Assembly: GCF_032884065.1 (NCBI RefSeq)
Contig: NC_088868.1
Location: 36,048,890-36,112,889, forward strand
Length of the DNA stretch: 64,000 bases
Source of the DNA: Artemia franciscana
Taxonomy: Eukaryota; Arthropoda; Branchiopoda; Anostraca; Artemiidae
Direction of reading: 5' to 3'
The translations under genes were made by a program, and so were the position numbers. The number at the start of each line of letters is the position of its first letter. The first letter of the stretch is position 1. The notes beneath the pieces are model-generated. The model saw only the letters and a program-made list of their open reading frames with translations. It was not told the origin of the DNA and did not search any database. Below are positions 14,550-24,989 of this stretch, in pieces.

Positions 14550-16549
14550 ATTCCTTCTGTCATTGATATTTTTCTCCAGTCTTGTTACTTGTTGAAATAA
14601 CGTTTCGTATGGTTTAGGATCTAGTTTCATAAATATTTTTCATGGGTTGTTACTGGTTAGATGTAAATTCTCATGCTTGAATATTATTCCATGTTTTACG
14701 ATGTCTTGTGTTTTGGAATCTATACACATGGTCAATTACATTTTTATCAACTTCATTCTCTTTCTAGAAAATGTTAATTTGGTGATTAGTTTAAATAAAA
14801 TTTTCATTTCATTTATTTAAAAGTTTATGAATTTAATTTTTTTCAGCTTAACCATTGATTCTGTGTTACATATTGGGAAAAAATAAAACTTTAAAGCACT
14901 ATCCATTATCAATGATTCTTTTTTCAATTTAGCTGGGGTGAGTTTAGGCTATGTCGGTGCTACACTACCTTGAAAAAGTTAAAGCGGAAGATTAAATGTT
15001 AACAGCGTTAGTTTATAAAACTGATTTAAATAAATTCTTAAACATAAGGTAGGGAGGTGTGGTACAACTTTGACCACACTACTTGTTGACAATAAAAAAT
15101 ATTGTCACTGATGTTAGCAAAAAGAAAATTTCTCTTTCCTTATTTATTTATTTTTTTTTATTTAAATGATGATTTTTAGACAATTTGTTTTTTTTTGGTT
15201 AGAAAGCTAACATTGGTCAATTCAATGTAAACTTTATTTTAACACGTAAAATTTCTGATCTAAAGTTTCTTTAGATTTTGAGTAAGTAGATAGTTTCTTC
15301 ATTATTCTAAAATAGTAGGAAAGCACGCTAGCATTTGGATGTCGCTGATAACTAAATCAAGATCACGCTATCATTTGAGTTGGATAAATAAATCAAACGA
15401 CGAGTTGGTGTTAAGACTTCTAAATTCAAAGAGGTACAAATTCTAAAAAAATGAGTCTGTTAGAAATCAGAAAGTGTGAAAATGCAACAGATAAATGAAT
15501 ATTTATAATCGATAAATATTTTTAATCGAGATAGTATTGCAGCTATTTATATTTTCACCCCATTTAAAAACTAATAAAGGATACGTATTGTAAACACGCA
15601 TTTGCTATATAATGAGAACATTCTCTTGGCCCATTTCCAATTATTTTATGCAGAAAAAAAAGCTTTTAAAAAATGCTATTTATTTTTCAGTTATATTCTG
15701 CAGGGATTTGAATATGATTTCTTGAAGTAATTTATTCTTTTATAAGTCAATAAAGGCCTGAGTATGAACATTTAGAACAGAGAAAACTAGCTATTTAGTT
15801 TTTTTTAATTGGGAAGACCTTTCCTCCAAAGATATTTCTGTTTCTAATCAACACTCAAAGGCACTAAAAGAAAATAATTACATTGAACAAGCAATCCTTT
15901 CGTACATTGACGCATGCATTTGCCATCAAAAGTGTTTAAATTTAAATAAATCTCCAAGAGCTCATATGGTTTCGACTTATCAAGCTGATGGGACATTGGT
16001 TGACTATATTCTTTACAGCGAAAAACCAGATAAGTCAGATAATCACACTAGTATTTGGCTATCAATTTTTTTTATCCTGATGGCTCCATGTTTTTAAATT
16101 TTATTCCAAATGAATATTAGGTAAAATTAATTTAGTTTTTTCAAGATCTACAGGCTTGGATACACATTTGTTTTAATACTCCTCCTAATATTCTTTGAAG
16201 GTTTCATATGAATAATTTGTGGTTTTTGTTACGCAATGTTCATTTAAATACATCTTTTTTTCCGTAATAATTATGGGCTATAACGATTATTTGTATATTA
16301 GTTTGACGAGATCCTGCGAATTTTTCTTCGTCCTTGTTCTGTACCAAATTATTTTGTTTCTAAACCTAATTAAGTATTTTCTTATAAGGTAATGCTTTTC
16401 GTTAAGCAGAAGGAAAATGTGCAGCGCAGAAAGCACCATAAACAAAAAAATATTACTTTTATAGCAATGCATGGATTTTGCTTATGAATAAAGGGATTTT
16501 AGGTGCATTTAGGGATTTGTCTTAAGGCATAAGGAACTGAGATTTGTTT
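14550..16549. repeat. 2.06-kb tandem duplication, right copy
   Basis: Second copy of 12486-14495, starting ATTCCTTCTGTCATTGATAT. It differs by scattered changes, so the duplication is not brand new. It carries the same N-terminal envelope block and no other recognisable coding sequence. Confidence 0.85.
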
Positions 16550-17033
16550 GTCGGTTACAACGTCATTTAGCCTTCATTTTACTGTTCTCAAAGCATAGCT
16601 TGGTTGTATAGTTAAATCAATTATAATTAATTTTTCTAACATTTTATTTCTTTTGCCCTGGAAATTTTAGTTAAAGACATTTAATTCATATAAGGCTGCT
16701 TTAGTAAGCTAATAAGATCCAAGGTAGTATTTTTTTATTGAGAAAATAGATCAAACATAAATGCAAAATAATATAGAACGAATAAATAGCATATAAGGCT
16801 GGGTAAACAATATTAGGTAGAAACTTTTGGTTAGATAACAAAATAGATGAACGTGGCATTGAACTTGGTATTTTCCATTTGATGAAATAAAAGAAAAGAA
16901 CCCATCTTTTTAAAGGAAATAAACCTAGGTCGGTGAGTGAAATCGGAACAGTCTAATATGGTGAGTTTTCACGCTGTATAATTTTCTATTATATATTTGA
17001 GAAAAATACTAACATCAATAATTGATTTTATGA
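16550..17033. other. AT-rich sequence, nothing recognised
   Basis: No gene, no inverted repeat and no similarity to other families in the window. Confidence 0.45.
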
Positions 17034-18345
17034 CAGCTACTTGCTGGATATTTCTAATGTATAGCATTTCCAGTTTGTGATTAATTACTTTGGTTGAAGA
17101 CTGAAATCAAAAGACAATAGTAGCGAATCTGTTACAAAAAAGCCTTTAAGGCTTACTGCCAAAAGATTTTTATATATCTGTTTACATATAACTTACATCT
17201 ACAGTGTTTAATAAGTACCAAAACGCAAAGCAGTTTGCTTCCTATTGAATCAATGCTAATGTCTCAACATTTACTATTCTCAATAAAACAAAATTTATCA
17301 TAAAAAGATATTTAATCTTCCAAGGACGCCGTAGTTTCCTCTGACCTCTATTCAAACTTTTTTACTTTTACTTACCGATCAGAAGTTCGCTTCCTTCTTT
17401 CAAAGAGCCTCTCTGGACAATTCTTTCAAGGACCGTTATATATCCGGATAAATTATTTTTGTCGATTATTTGAAATTAAAGTTGCACACAAAATTCACAT
17501 TAAGGCTCACGCCTATTTGGCCATTCAAAATTATAATGGAAACATGATTGTCTAATAGCCTGGGCTGTCTACTGAGCAACTGGACTATCAATAATTTTCC
17601 TCTATACAAAATGTAGTTGGCGCATTTGTCCTAATAGATAGCAGTCACTTTACCAACACCTGTGGTAATAAGTTGCTGGATATTTCCAATGTTTAGCAGG
17701 GTTTTGAATCCCGGGTGAATTTCCACTTTGTGATTAAGTACTCTTGATTGATGCATGAAGTCAATAGACAATAGCAGCGAATATGTTACAAAAAGCCTTT
17801 AAGGCTTACTGCCAAAAGATTTTTATATATCTGTTTCCATATAACTTACATCTAGAGTGTGTAATAAGTACCAAAGCGCTAAACAATTTGCTTCCTATCG
17901 AATCAATGCTAATGCCTCAACATTTACTATTCTCAATGGAACAAAACTTATCATAAAAAGAATTCTAATCTTCCATGGACGCTAAAGATTCCTCTATAAT
18001 CTCCTCTATAGTTTCCTCTAGCCTGGGCTATCTACTGAGCAACTGGACTATCAATTATTTTCCTTTATGCAAAATTTGTTGTAGGCGCATTTGTCCTAAT
18101 GGAAAGCAGTCACTTTACCTACACCTGTTTTTTTCCTGTTCTGAAATACAATCGCGAACAAGGCTGAATATATTTCACCCTTTCAGTGAAACAAAACACA
18201 ATATCAGCCTGGTCGCCATTGCGCAAAACACTAACATCAATAATCTATTTTTTGACAGCTACTTGCTGGATATTTCCAATGGATAGCGTGGTTTTGAATC
18301 CCGGGTGAATTTTCACTTTGTGATTAAGTACTCTGATTGATGCCT
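17034..18345. repeat. imperfect tandem repeat, about 600-650 bp unit
   Basis: The block CTTGCTGGATATTTCNAATG recurs at about 17040, 17673 and 18260. Blocks around 'AAGCCTTTAAGGCTTACTGC' recur at about 17140 and 17788, and blocks around 'CTACTGAGCAACTGGACTAT' at about 17567 and 18030. The units are diverged and partly deleted. No coding frame is convincing. Confidence 0.75.
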
Positions 18346-19140
18346 GAAACAGAAAATGAGTATAAATTAAGGATAAAACAGCATCAAGCGGTAACTTTAT
18401 TTTTACACTTCAACACATCTTCACATTAAAGCCCACGCCTAAATATGATATTTTTTGGCATTATGATTGATTGAAATTGAAAAAGTGACATGTTTACAAC
18501 CCCCCAGATATTAAGAATAATTTTAGTTCCTCCCCTTCCAATGTTGGTGAAATGCAACTACTGGAGAACTGACTTTGTAAGACAAGAAAATTGTTTTTGT
18601 ATTCTGGTTGAAGTCTACTTTTCATTATTTTTTTTTCCCACCAAGATGAAGAACTACATTTGATGCCTTAAACTGCAGTCTCCGGTCTTAAGACCACCTT
18701 GAAAGCATGTTGAGGTTTCGCTTAATAGTGACAGTTCTTCATTACATTTGGCTAGCCCTAGTAGCTTAATCATCAGCATATAACATCAGATGATTCTTTA
18801 GCTTTATTAAATTGGTACGGGGGGGGGGCTGGTTAAATATAATTTAAGAGGGTTGTTGTTTTACTCAAGGGGGGATTTGGCTAAATAAGTTTATGTGGGT
18901 GTTTGCTTTGAGGGAGGATTGTCGCTAAGAAGTATTTGGGAATAAACAATCAAGAGAGATAAAACTCTAAAAAAGAAAACTTCAAACGAGACGACGGCCA
19001 GTAAAATTAAAAGACTAAAACAACGCGGATATTTCGCCTGTATAAAACAAGGCGTCTTCAGCACAAGATAGAAAATTAAAAGAAAAACTAATCTAAAAAC
19101 AAATAAAAACCACCACCAAATATAATAAATACAATTGTCG
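18346..19140. other. sequence downstream of the caspase-like array
   Basis: No gene recognised. A run of 11 Gs lies near 18827. This is the 3' flank of the minus-strand caspase-like cluster; no clear terminator is seen. Confidence 0.45.
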
Positions 19141-20025
19141 CTACTTATCCACGTAGGGAAAAGCAGCTATAGTCATATCATCCACTGATATGTTGCTTTC
19201 ACGAATAGATGGGCTGCCACAAACATTTGGAACTAGATTTGACACTGGATTGGGACTGGGATTAGCAGCTGATCTGTCACAAGTTATTTCACTGTATATA
19301 TTCACTACTATGCATCGGGGTTTCCCACTCAGATGATTAGCTTCTTTATTTGAGAGTATTGTCATAACTTCGTCAATTGCAACTGCTTTATCATCTGAAC
19401 AAAGGATTTCCCATTTACCGTCAACACCATGTGATTTTGTACCACGTGATAATATAAATACAAAACTACATGTATGATCCTTCCTATTTGCAAACTCCTT
19501 AATTGCACTGCGATTGGGACTGGGATTAGCAGCTGATCTGTCACAAGTTATTTCACTGCATATATTCACTACTATGCATCGGGGTTTCCCACTCAGATGA
19601 TTAGCTTCTTTATTTGAGAGTATTGTCATAACTTCGACAATTGCAACTGCTTTATCATCTGAACAAAGGATTTCCCATTTACCGTCGACACCATGTGATT
19701 TTGTACCATGTGATAATATAAATACAAAACTACAGGTATGATCCTTCCTATTTGCAAACTCCTTAATTGCACTGCGCATATCATCGGCGTTGAGATTGTC
19801 TTTCACCAGCACAGTAAATTTAAGATCTTCAAACAGGCTCCTCAAGTGTAAAACATCCATTTCCGAGCCCTCTCTTGTCGGAACATAAGAATTGGTAAAT
19901 ACTTGAACGTTTACTATAAGAACATGCCCTCTTTTTCTATTGAAATCGACTGAGTAGGATTCTTTTACGTTTTTGTTACTTAAATCATAGAAGTCTAAAG
20001 TTGAGGCTCTAAATGAAGAAGACAT
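19141..20025 (-). CDS. caspase-like protein, unit 1, internally duplicated p20
   Basis: This is an open frame of 294 residues resembling effector-type caspases, which are cytosolic Cys proteases of apoptosis. After a short N-terminal segment of about 32 residues, the p20 domain starts at 'RGHVLIVN'. The substrate-pocket Arg (TREGSE, R51), the catalytic His (ILSHG, H106) and the Cys position (NICSE, C156) all align, but the usual QACRG motif is replaced. Residues 84-171 are then repeated as 172-259. In the second copy the His is Arg (ILSRG) and the Cys is Tyr (NIYSE), so only the first copy could be catalytic. The p10 part is cut off after 'DDMT' by unrelated sequence. The ATG is supported by a stop codon a few codons upstream and by matching starts in units 3, 5 and 6. 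It is the last unit of a tandem minus-strand array. Activity seems unlikely. Confidence 0.75.
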   Translation of the reverse strand: MSSSFRASTLDFYDLSNKNVKESYSVDFNRKRGHVLIVNVQVFTNSYVPTREGSEMDVLHLRSLFEDLKFTVLVKDNLNADDMRSAIKEFANRKDHTCSFVFILSHGTKSHGVDGKWEILCSDDKAVAIVEVMTILSNKEANHLSGKPRCIVVNICSEITCDRSAANPSPNRSAIKEFANRKDHTCSFVFILSRGTKSHGVDGKWEILCSDDKAVAIDEVMTILSNKEANHLSGKPRCIVVNIYSEITCDRSAANPSPNPVSNLVPNVCGSPSIRESNISVDDMTIAAFPYVDK

Positions 20026-20215
20026 CTGGTGCTGGCCTATATGTTACATTTTTTTCATACAAAACTAATAACCTTTAATGCACTTATAAGCCAGGATACA
20101 AAAAAAATATATCGGTTCATCATACTTCGGATTTCTAGAACTTGTCTAAATTTTTCGCGCTTGAGTTTTTCGTCCGTCAGCTTGAACAGAGTAAAATTAT
20201 CTTTGTTGTAGCAAT

Positions 20216-20899
20216 TCAATTTGAAAACCTTACAAAGGCTCGAAATAAAACGGATCCAAGTTTTTTATCATGGGAAGATACGCATCCTGGTGCAATCGAA
20301 ATAACTAGAGTCATATCATCCACTGATCTGTTGCTTTCACGAATAGATGGTTTGCCACAAACATTTGGAACTGGATTTGACACTGGATTGGGTCTGGGAT
20401 TAGCAGCTGATCTGTCACAGGTTATTTCACTGCATATATTCACTACTATGCATCGGGGTTTCCCGCTCAGATGATTAGCTTCTTTATTTGAGAGCATTGT
20501 CATAACTTCGTCAATTGCAACTGCTTTATCATCTGAACAAAGGATTTCCCATTTACCGTCAACACCATATGATTTTGTACCATGTGATTATATAAATACA
20601 AAACTAGAGGTATGATCCTTCCTATTTGCAAACTCCTTAATTTCACTGCGCATATCATTGGCCTTGAGATTGTTTTTCACCACCACAGTAAATTTAAGAT
20701 CTTCAAACAGGTTCCTCAAGTGTAAAACATCTATTTCTGAGCCCTCTCTTGTCGGAACATAAGAGTTGGTAAATACTAGAACGTTTACTATAAGAACATG
20801 CCCTCTTTTTCTATTTAAATCGACTGAGTAGGATTCTTTTACGTTTTTGTTACTTAAATCATAGAAACCTATAGTTGAGGCTCTAATTGAAGAGCATAT
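20216..20899 (-). pseudogene. caspase-like unit 2, disrupted
   Basis: This copy lies in the same frame as units 5 and 6. Its start codon reads ATA instead of ATG, and a Leu codon just before the SHG motif has become a stop (TTA to TAA). The NICSE motif and the p10 beginning (APGCVSSHDKK) remain, and the frame ends at the shared 'RFSN' stop. It is 874 bp upstream of unit 1 and 879 bp downstream of unit 3 by start position. Confidence 0.8.
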
Positions 20900-21092
20900 C
20901 TGGTGCTGACCTATATGTTACATTTTTTTTTCATACAAAACTAATAACCTTTAATGCATTTATAAACCAGAATACAAAAAATATATCGGTTCATCCCCAT
21001 ACTTCGGATGTCTAGAACTTGTCTAAATTTTTCGCGCTTAAGTTGTTCGTCCGTCAGCTTAAACAGAGTAAAAACATCTTTGTTGTAGCAAT

Positions 21093-21778
21093 TCAATTTG
21101 AAAACCTTACAAAGGCTCGAAATAAAATGGATCCAAGTTTTTTATCATGGGAAGATGCGCATCCTGGTGCAATCAAAATAACTAGAGTCATATCATCCAC
21201 TGATATGTTGCTTTCACGAATAGATGGGCTGCCACAAACATTTGGAACTAGATTTGACACTGGATTGGGACTGGGATTAGCAGCTGATCTGTCACAAGTT
21301 ATTTCACTGCATATATTCACTACTATGCATCGGGGTTTCCCACTCAGATGATTAGCTTCTTTATTTGAGAGTATTGTCATAACTTCGACAATTGCAACTG
21401 CTTTATCATCTGAACAAAGGATTTCCCATTTACCGTCGACACCATGTGATTTTGTACCACGCGATAATATAAATTAAAAAAACTACAGGTATGATCCTTC
21501 CTATTTGCAAACTCCTTAATTGCACTGCGCATATCATCGGCGTTGAAATTGCCTTTCATCACCACAGTAAATTTAAGATCTTCAAACAGGTTCCTCAAGT
21601 GTAAAACATCTATTTCCGAGCCCTCTCTTGTCGGAACTTAAGAGTTGGTAAATACTTGAACGTTTACTATAAGAACATGCCCTCTTTTTCTATTTAAATC
21701 GACTGAGTAGGATTCTTTTACGTTTTTGTTACTTAAATCATAGAAGTCAATAGTTAAGGCCTTAATTGAAGAGCACAT
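21093..21778 (-). pseudogene. caspase-like unit 3, disrupted
   Basis: The ATG is kept. The Tyr codon of the 'NSYVP' block is a stop, and extra bases in an A/T-rich run at about 21475 shift the frame just before the SHG motif. The rest (NICSE, p10 start, RFSN end) follows the other units closely. It is not expected to make a functional product. Confidence 0.8.
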
Positions 21779-21971
21779 ATGGTGCTGGCCTATATGTTAC
21801 ATTTTTTTTTCATACAAAACTAATAACCTTTAATGCACTTATAAACCAGGATACAAAAAATATATCGGTTCATCCCCATACTTCGGATGTCTAGAACTTG
21901 TCTAAATTTTTCGCGCTTAAGTTGTTCGTTCGTCAGCTTAAACAGAGTAAAAACATCTCTGTTGTAGCAAT

Positions 21972-22655
21972 TCAATTTGAAAACCTTACCAAGGCTCGAA
22001 ATAAAATGTATCCAAGTTTTTTATCATGGGAAGATGCATATCCTGGTACAATCGAAATAACTAGAGTCATATCATCCACTGATCTGTTGCTCTCACGAAT
22101 AGATGGGCTGCCACAAACATTTGGAACTGGATTTGACACTGGATTGGGACTGGGATTAGCAGCTGATCTGTCAAAAGTTATTTCACTGCATATATTCACT
22201 ACTATGCATCGGGGTTTCCCGCTCAGATGATTAGCTTCTTTATTTGAGAGCATTGTCATAACTTCGTCAATTGCAACTGCTTTATCATCTGAACAAAGGA
22301 TTTCCCATTTACCGTCGACACCATGTGATTTTGTACCATATTTTAATATAAATACAAAACTACAGGTATGATCCTTCCTATTTGCAAACTCCTTAATTGC
22401 ACTGCGCATATCATCGGCGCTGAGATTGTCTTTCACCAGCACAGTAAATTTAAGATCTTCAAACAGGCTCCTCAAGTGTAAAACATCTATTTCCGAGCCC
22501 TCTCTTGTCGGAACATAAGAATTGGTAAATACTTGAACGTTTACTATAAGAACATGCCATCTTTTTCTATTTAAATCGACTAAGTAGGATTCTTTTACAT
22601 TTTTGTTACTTAAATCATAGAAGTCTATAGTTGAGGCTCTAAATGAAGAGGATAT
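21972..22655 (-). pseudogene. caspase-like unit 4, start and catalytic His lost
   Basis: The frame is open over the whole 228-codon length, but the start codon is ATA and the 'ILSHG' motif reads 'ILKYG', so the catalytic His is gone. The NICSE motif is kept. If translated at all it would have to start further in, after the first p20 strand. Identity to units 1, 5 and 6 is otherwise very high, which points to a recent array. Confidence 0.75.
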
Positions 22656-22848
22656 CTGGTGCTGGCCTATATCTTACATTTTTTTTCATACAAAACTAAT
22701 AACCTTTAATGCACTTATAAGCCAGGATACAAAAAAAAAATATATCGGTTCATCATACTTCGGATGTCTAAAACTAGTCTTAATTTTTCGCGCTTGAGTT
22801 TTTCGTCCGTCAGCTTGAACAGAGTAAAAACATCTTTGTTGTAGCAAT

Positions 22849-23532
22849 TCAATTTGAAAACCTTACAAAGACTCGAAATAAAACGGATCCAAGTTTTTTA
22901 TCATGGGAAGATGCGCATCCTAGTGCAATCGAAATAACTAGAGTCATATCATCCACTGATCTGTTGCTTTCATGAATAGATGGGTTGCCACAAACATTTG
23001 GAACTGGATTTGACACTGGATTGGGTCTGGGATTAGCAGCTGATCTGTCACAAGTTATTTCACTGCATATATTCACTACTATGCATCGGGGTTTCCCGCT
23101 CAGATGATTAGCTTCTTTATTTGAGAGCATTGTCAAAACTTCGTCAATTGCAACTGCTTTATCATCTGAACAAAGGATTTCCCATTTACCGTCGACACCA
23201 TATGATTTTGTACCATGTGATAATATAAATACAAAACTAAAGGTATGATCCTTCCTATTTGCAAACTCCTTAATTGCACTGCGCATATCATCGGCCTTGA
23301 GATTTTCTTTCACCACCACAGTAAATTTAAGATCTTCAAACAGGTTCCTCAAGTGTAAAACATCTATTTCTGAGCCCTGTCTTGTCGGAACATAAGAGTT
23401 GGTAAATACTAGAACGTTTACTATAAGAACATGCCCTCTTTTTCTATTTAAATCGACTGAGTAGGATTCTTTTACGTTTTTGTTACTTAAATCATAGAAG
23501 TATATAGTTGAGGCTCTAATTGAAGAGCACAT
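22849..23532 (-). CDS. caspase-like protein, unit 5
   Basis: This is an intact 227-residue frame. The N-terminal segment is short (about 32 residues), without a CARD or DED. p20 covers roughly residues 33-165 with R51 (PTRQGSE), H106 (ILSHG) and C156 in NICSE rather than QACRG. A Pro/Asn-rich linker (PNPVSNPVPN) follows. The p10 start (residues 194-227) reads ALGCASSHDKKLGS where caspases have PGYxSWRxxxxGS, so the pocket Arg of SWR is missing. The frame stops at 'RFSN', whereas p10-like wording continues in another frame for about 40 codons (KLTDEQLKREKF, then NRYIF). Neighbouring units lie 877 bp away on both sides with only some 40-60 bp between end and start, so no room for an ordinary promoter is obvious. 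It may be a pseudo-caspase or a decoy; expression is unknown. Confidence 0.75.
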   Translation of the reverse strand: MCSSIRASTIYFYDLSNKNVKESYSVDLNRKRGHVLIVNVLVFTNSYVPTRQGSEIDVLHLRNLFEDLKFTVVVKENLKADDMRSAIKEFANRKDHTFSFVFILSHGTKSYGVDGKWEILCSDDKAVAIDEVLTMLSNKEANHLSGKPRCIVVNICSEITCDRSAANPRPNPVSNPVPNVCGNPSIHESNRSVDDMTLVISIALGCASSHDKKLGSVLFRVFVRFSN

Positions 23533-23725
23533 CTGGTGCTGGCCTATATGTTACATTTTCTTTCATACAAAACTAATAACCTTTAATACACTTATAAACC
23601 AGGATACAAAAAAATATATCGGTTCATCCCCATACTTCGGATGTCTAGAACTTGTCTAAATTTTTCGCGCTTAAGTTGTTCGTCCGTTAGCTTAAACAGA
23701 GTAAAAATATCTTTGTTGTAGCAAT

Positions 23726-24409
23726 TCAATGTGAAAACCTTACAAAGGCTCGAAATAAAATGGATCCAAGTTTTTTATCATGGGAAGATGCGCATCCTGG
23801 TGCAATCGAAATAAATTTAGTCATATTATCCACTGATATGTTGCTTTCACGAATAGATGGGCTGCCATAAACATTTGGAACTGGATTTGACACTGGATTG
23901 GGACTGGGATTAGCAGCTGATCTGCCACAAGTTATTTCACTGCATATATTCACTACTATGCATCGGGGTTTCCCGCTCAGATGATTAGCTTCTTTATTTG
24001 AGAGCATTGTCATAACATCGTCAATTGCAACCGATTTATCATCTGAACAAAGGATTTCCCATTTACCGTCGACACCATGTGATTTTGTACCATGTGATAA
24101 TATAAATACAAAACTACAGGTATGATCCTTCCTATTTGCAAACTCCTTAATTGCACTGCGCATATAATCGGCGTTGAGATTGTCTTTCACCACCACAGTA
24201 AATTTAAGATCTTCAAACAGGTTCCTCAAGTTTAAAACATCTATTTCCGAGCCCTCTCTTGTCGGACCATAAGAGTTGATAAATACTTGAACGTTTACTT
24301 TAAGAACATGCCCTCTTTTTCTATTTAAATCGACTGAGTAGGGTTCTTTTACGTTTTTGTTACTTAAATCATAGAAGTCTATAGTTGAGACTCTAATTGA
24401 AGAGGACAT
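23726..24409 (-). CDS. caspase-like protein, unit 6
   Basis: Intact 227-residue frame with the same plan as unit 5: short prodomain, R51 (PTREGSE), H106 (ILSHG), C156 in NICSE, Pro/Asn-rich linker, and a p10 start with 'APGCASSHDKKLGS'. It ends at the shared stop after 'RFSH'. It is the first complete unit in the direction of transcription. Upstream lies only the tail of a seventh unit and then unrelated sequence, so any array promoter should be in or beyond 24608. No introns are seen, unlike most animal caspase genes, which suggests a retrocopy founder (inference). Confidence 0.75.
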   Translation of the reverse strand: MSSSIRVSTIDFYDLSNKNVKEPYSVDLNRKRGHVLKVNVQVFINSYGPTREGSEIDVLNLRNLFEDLKFTVVVKDNLNADYMRSAIKEFANRKDHTCSFVFILSHGTKSHGVDGKWEILCSDDKSVAIDDVMTMLSNKEANHLSGKPRCIVVNICSEITCGRSAANPSPNPVSNPVPNVYGSPSIRESNISVDNMTKFISIAPGCASSHDKKLGSILFRAFVRFSH

Positions 24410-24444
24410 CTGGTGTTGGCCTATATATTACATTTTTTTTCATA

Positions 24445-24607
24445 CAAAACTAATAACCTTTAATGCACTTATAAACCAGGATACAAAAAAATATATCGGT
24501 TCATCCCCATACTTCGGATGTCTAGAACTTGTCTGAATTTTTCGCGCTTAAGTTGTTCGTCCGTCAGCTTAAACAGAGTAAAAACATCTTTGTTGTAGCA
24601 ATTCAAT
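24445..24607 (-). pseudogene. caspase-like unit 7, C-terminal remnant
   Basis: The p10 tail that follows each unit (wording KLTDEQLKREKF and NRYIF in the shifted frame) is present here without its p20. The match ends at about 24607, which marks the upstream boundary of the array. Confidence 0.75.
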
Positions 24608-24989
24608 CTGACCCAATAGACTCTACTTGAGATTCAAAATTAGCTTCATTTGAATGAATTGGCTGTGTTTTGGCAAAAACTGTAAAAAAAATTGCCTGAA
24701 AATAAAAGCATTCTCAAAATCGCTATCAATCTTTTGGTATGTATCCTGATTTGTGAACGAAGATGTGGATGGAGCAAGGCTAGGCTTACTCCTATTTACA
24801 TGTTTCTAAAATATTTTAGGTGATACGGTGCTTGAGTGAATAATACGCGACTTAAGCTCTTCACGATTAGTCCTAAGAAGCCAAGTAACCTTGTTTCTCG
24901 CTAGTGCATACGCATGCCATTCACCTGGATCCTCTTGCAACTGAGCATCCGAATGTCCTTGCCTGACTACTATACTATGTTGTGACTCA
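24608..24989. other. upstream flank of the caspase-like array
   Basis: No gene or repeat recognised. If the array is transcribed from one promoter, this is where to look; I see no motif that proves one. Confidence 0.4.

Noticed and set aside
12486-16549. The 2.06-kb direct repeats as LTRs of the envelope fossil
   Set aside because: They are directly adjacent, contain the envelope N-terminal block and bracket no gag or pol, so they are a tandem duplication.
17690-17725. Possible tRNA B box (GGGTTTTGAATCCCGGG)
   Set aside because: No matching A box or cloverleaf can be drawn around it.
19141-24607. CRISPR-like or satellite array
   Set aside because: The 877-bp units are coding-like caspase copies, not short repeats with spacers.
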